Positions 61,277 through 64,000 of a DNA stretch of 64,000 nucleotides are shown here, one piece after another. The stretch covers positions 84,997 through 148,996 of the forward strand of contig NZ_FONT01000002.1 of assembly GCF_900113025.1 (NCBI RefSeq), in the 5' to 3' direction. The DNA is from Alteribacillus iranensis. GTDB lineage: Bacteria; Bacillota; Bacilli; Bacillales; Marinococcaceae. Position 1 is the stretch's first letter, and each line of letters opens with the position of its first letter. A program made the position numbers and the translations under genes. The notes below the pieces were generated by a model that ran no database searches, had not been told where the DNA came from, and worked only from the letters and a program-made list of their open reading frames with translations.

Positions 61277-61303
61277 ATATCGGTGGTTCCTTCCATCTTT
61301 TTA
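61277..61303 (-). promoter_or_regulatory. Sigma-D promoter of the ordinary flagellin gene
   Basis: On the minus strand TAAA, 15 bp, ACCGATAT: one mismatch to the sigma-D consensus. Transcription from ~61270 leaves a leader of about 220 nt before ATG 61051. Confidence 0.85.
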
Positions 61304-61372
61304 GTCGTTTTCCTATTTTTTCTTTGATATTTTTTGTCTCTACCTCCCCTTTATTTACGAAGGTTGAAAAAT

Positions 61373-61399
61373 TAAAAATTTTGTCTCAAATGCCGATAT
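61373..61399 (+). promoter_or_regulatory. Sigma-D promoter of the chemoreceptor gene
   Basis: TAAA (61373-61376), 15 bp, GCCGATAT (61392-61399): a perfect sigma-D promoter, ~90 bp before the GTG start. It is back to back with the flagellin promoter. Confidence 0.95.
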
Positions 61400-61489
61400 T
61401 TCTATTATTAGGTCTTTGTTATCATCATAGAATCAGATCTCACTAGTACATAGGACCAATTTTTCAATCTGTTAACGGAGGCGGACATA

Positions 61490-63613
61490 GTGAAAAATCT
61501 GCAATCAAGAATGTTGGTGTTCCTTCTACTTCCTACCCTTCTCTTCTTTATTGGAATGGTAGCGTACGTGTCTACGACTGTGTATGACATGGCCCACACT
61601 AGTGCGGAAGAGACGTTGGAAGCTCACGGGGAGTCCCTGGCAGGCGACATTCAGTTGGAACTGGAGAAGAATTTGCGTGCCGTAGAAACGATATCTCATT
61701 CATTCGAAGGAATGATTGAAGATGGGGAGAGCCCTGCACGTGAAGAGGCCAATGCGGCTTTACGGAAGCTTCTTTCAGAAAACGCTACCGTGTTAACGGC
61801 TTGGATGTTTTGGGAAGAAGACGCGTTTGACGGGAAAGATGAAGAGTTTGTAAACGTAGAGGGCCATGATGAGACCGGGCGATTTCTTCCGGTATGGTCC
61901 ATGACAGAGGGCGACGCTTTTCTAGTAGAACCGGTCATTGGGTATGACGACACAAACGATGATACCCACCATAATCTTCATCACGTGTTAGAAACAGGGG
62001 AAAGCTCCATATTTGAGCCTTTTCTATATGAAGTGAATGGGACCGATGAATTGATTACTTCTATTGCGGTGCCTGTTATCGTAGATGGAACAACTGTTGG
62101 AATGACAGGGGTGGACATTGCCTTAGAATCGTTACATCAATACGTGAGTGACTTTTCGTTTTATGACACTGGCTTTGCCGGCTTATTATCGAATGAAGGA
62201 AAAGTCATTTCTCACCAGGATGACAGTTTGTTAGACACGGTATATTTTGAAAGTTCAATGGAAAATGAGTCCGCTGGTGACGCGGTAAGTGCCGCTGTGC
62301 AAACCGGGGAAGTAGCAAATATCGAATCGTTTTCGAATACATTGGAAAAAGAAGTCTATCAATTATTTACTCCAGTCACGATTGATGGCGTTAGCACACC
62401 TTGGAGCGCTTTTGTCACAGCTCCTATGAATGAAGTCGCGGAGGATGCGAGGAACCTTACCATCACGATTGTAATGGTAAGTGCTGTTGTGATTATTGTT
62501 CTTGCTGTCATTATATTCATGGTGACCAGAAACATTGTAAAACCAATCCGTCAAAGCGTAGAGCACGGAAAAGAGATGGCAGCCGGAGATTTCTCAAGGA
62601 GCATGAGAAATAAAAACATGAACCGCCAAGATGAAATCGGAGACCTTACCCGAATTTTCGCCTCCATTGGGGAGAATATGCGAGAATTAATTGGCAGCGT
62701 CCAAGACAGTACAGAAAGGCTTGCGGAATCGTCCGTATCCATGGATGAAGGAGCGAAGCAATCCACGGCGGCAGCCAACGAAGTCGCTTCCTCTATCGAA
62801 GAAGTGTCTCGTTCATCAGAAAACCAACTGCAAGGAGCAGAAGGAAACGCGAAATCCATGGAAGAGATGACACAAGGAGTACAGCGCGTGGCGGACACAG
62901 CGTCTACTGTATCAGACGCAGCAAACGAAATGAATAAAACCGCCCAATCCGGCCAGGAAACGGTCCAGCAAGCCATTCAACAGATGGGACGCATTCAGAA
63001 CGAAACACAAGAATCAAAAACGGTTATTCAACAACTACAAACAGGCGCCGGCAAAATTGGAAGCATCGTTTCTGTCATTACCGACATTTCCGAACAAACC
63101 AATTTGCTCGCTTTAAATGCGGCCATTGAAGCAGCTCGAGCAGGAGAGTCCGGGAAAGGCTTCGCTGTTGTCGCGGACGAAGTACGTAAATTAGCAGATG
63201 AAACGAAAGATTCGGCGGCTAATATCTCCCAACTCATAGACGGGATTCAGTCCGATACGAATCAAGCCAGTGACTTTATGAATACGAATGCCACCGAGGT
63301 AGACAAAGGCATCGACAGCATAGAAGAAGTAGGACAATCCTTTGACCAAATCACAAACACGATTCAACGCGTCGTTACCGAAATTGAAGGATTATCCGCT
63401 GTTGCCGAAGAAATGTCAGCTGTATCAGAGGAAATTTCTGCGGAGTCCCAACAAATCGCAAGCAGCACAGAAGCTTCTTCCGGACATGCCCAACAAGTAG
63501 CTGCCGCAGCTGAACAGCAGCTCGCATCCATGGAAGAAATGACAGAAACGTCCAAATCACTGAACGCCATGGCGCAAGAATTACGTGAGATGTTAAATAG
63601 GTTTAAAGTATAA
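61490..63613 (+). CDS. Methyl-accepting chemotaxis protein (dCache-type)
   Basis: A 707-residue chemoreceptor. An N-terminal membrane helix (~8-30), an extracellular double-Cache domain (~35-320; [45 protein letters not shown]), a second helix (~325-350; [15 protein letters not shown]), HAMP (~350-405) and a long signalling coiled coil with the tip [20 protein letters not shown]. It should sense a small ligand outside and control CheA. Start GTG 61490 with GGAGG 8 bp before. Sigma-D promoter upstream, terminator downstream, so it is monocistronic. Confidence 0.95.
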   Translation: MKNLQSRMLVFLLLPTLLFFIGMVAYVSTTVYDMAHTSAEETLEAHGESLAGDIQLELEKNLRAVETISHSFEGMIEDGESPAREEANAALRKLLSENATVLTAWMFWEEDAFDGKDEEFVNVEGHDETGRFLPVWSMTEGDAFLVEPVIGYDDTNDDTHHNLHHVLETGESSIFEPFLYEVNGTDELITSIAVPVIVDGTTVGMTGVDIALESLHQYVSDFSFYDTGFAGLLSNEGKVISHQDDSLLDTVYFESSMENESAGDAVSAAVQTGEVANIESFSNTLEKEVYQLFTPVTIDGVSTPWSAFVTAPMNEVAEDARNLTITIVMVSAVVIIVLAVIIFMVTRNIVKPIRQSVEHGKEMAAGDFSRSMRNKNMNRQDEIGDLTRIFASIGENMRELIGSVQDSTERLAESSVSMDEGAKQSTAAANEVASSIEEVSRSSENQLQGAEGNAKSMEEMTQGVQRVADTASTVSDAANEMNKTAQSGQETVQQAIQQMGRIQNETQESKTVIQQLQTGAGKIGSIVSVITDISEQTNLLALNAAIEAARAGESGKGFAVVADEVRKLADETKDSAANISQLIDGIQSDTNQASDFMNTNATEVDKGIDSIEEVGQSFDQITNTIQRVVTEIEGLSAVAEEMSAVSEEISAESQQIASSTEASSGHAQQVAAAAEQQLASMEEMTETSKSLNAMAQELREMLNRFKV

Positions 63614-63640
63614 ACATATATCTCCACATATCTCCACCCA

Positions 63641-63670
63641 ACCGACCTTGTTCAAACAAGGTCGGTTTTC
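63641..63670 (+). terminator. Terminator of the chemoreceptor gene
   Basis: ACCGACCTTGT-TCAA-ACAAGGTCGGT is a perfect 11-bp stem with a 4-nt loop followed by TTTTCTAT. Confidence 0.95.
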
Positions 63671-64000
63671 TATATACCAGTCTTTAATGAAGCCACAATG
63701 CTTCGGTGATTCAGACATCAGCATATTTTGTTACCGTATCAAACAGACTTTGTTGGTGAGCGTTCTGAGAACCGCCTCCCCCTGCAGCTTTCTTCTACAG
63801 TACAGGTGGAAGCGCCCTCGAGCCGACGGTACTCTATGTATTTACAAAATCAACTCCTAAATTAAGCTTACACGGTAAGACTTAAATTTCTTATTTTAGT
63901 GGTGTAAAAAAGTCTTGTTCTCTATCGCTGGTTAATGATATTCACGGGTATATAACACTTCTTCTTACACCCTTTATATCCCACTACGTTCAGTTAAAAC
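63671..64000. other. Right-edge stretch without a recognised gene
   Basis: No reading frame with a ribosome binding site and family likeness was seen on either strand. A GC-richer piece (63770-63835) may belong to an extragenic repeat cut from its context. Confidence 0.35.

Overview
The window looks like a chromosomal segment of a low-GC Gram-positive Bacillaceae bacterium, probably motile and salt- or alkali-adapted. Evidence: strong AGGAGG-type ribosome binding sites; a cobalamin operon whose gene order and CbiH60 fusion resemble Priestia (Bacillus) megaterium; sigma-A, sigma-D and sigma-54 promoters of Bacillus type; a Fur box; and a group IIC intron resembling the Oceanobacillus one. The species cannot be named from sequence alone.

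Layout. 1-1717 (minus): SsuABC-type ABC importer, its binding protein cut by the window edge. 1933-3402: divergent XRE-cupin regulator and LigB-type dioxygenase sharing a duplicated 15-bp box. 3536-6592 (minus): beta-hydroxyacid dehydrogenase, cation diffusion facilitator, nitronate monooxygenase. 6748-20650 (minus): a 14-gene anaerobic cobalamin operon (cbiH60-X-J-C-D-ET-L-F-G-A, cobA, btuC, btuF, sirC) behind an AdoCbl riboswitch and terminator. 20706-21366: a hairpin-type repeat and a 166-bp tandem repeat. 21511-25196: a sigma-54 activator, three upstream activator sites, a sigma-54 promoter, and a 3-hydroxybutyrate dehydrogenase plus GntP permease operon. 25513-27419: decayed zinc-ribbon gene, decayed sigma-54 activator and a second 166-bp-period repeat. 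27452-29325: group IIC intron inserted behind the terminator of a Fur-regulated siderophore-binding lipoprotein gene.

31156-38033 (minus): a catabolic cluster with TRAP transporter, IlvE-like aminotransferase, an M24 protein of the metal-independent creatinase/ectoine-hydrolase type and an amidohydrolase; an aldehyde dehydrogenase follows at 38326-39795. 40666-41562: cheV. 41644-48701: CBS-PAS sigma-54 activator, divergent from a sigma-54-dependent operon of iron alcohol dehydrogenase, GntP permease, hydroxyacid dehydrogenase and aldehyde dehydrogenase. 48797-53543: M20 deacylase, sodium:solute symporter and a 34-residue membrane peptide behind a near-perfect sigma-54 promoter, divergent from their activator, whose gene carries an in-frame stop. 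53600-54150: repeat and transposase remnant. 54161-63613: motility region with a giant 1135-residue flagellin, an ordinary flagellin split by one frameshift, and a chemoreceptor, with sigma-D promoters.

Themes. Three carbon-acquisition modules each pair a transporter and catabolic enzymes with a sigma-54 activator and its own enhancer architecture. At least seven reading frames are interrupted by a single stop or one-base shift, which points either to active gene decay or to residual assembly error. The strongest candidates for undescribed biology are the giant flagellin with six beta-repeat units and a propeller-like segment, the TRAP/M24/amidohydrolase/IlvE cluster, the small membrane peptide of the M20/symporter module, and the two repeat arrays that share 52/114/166-bp spacing.
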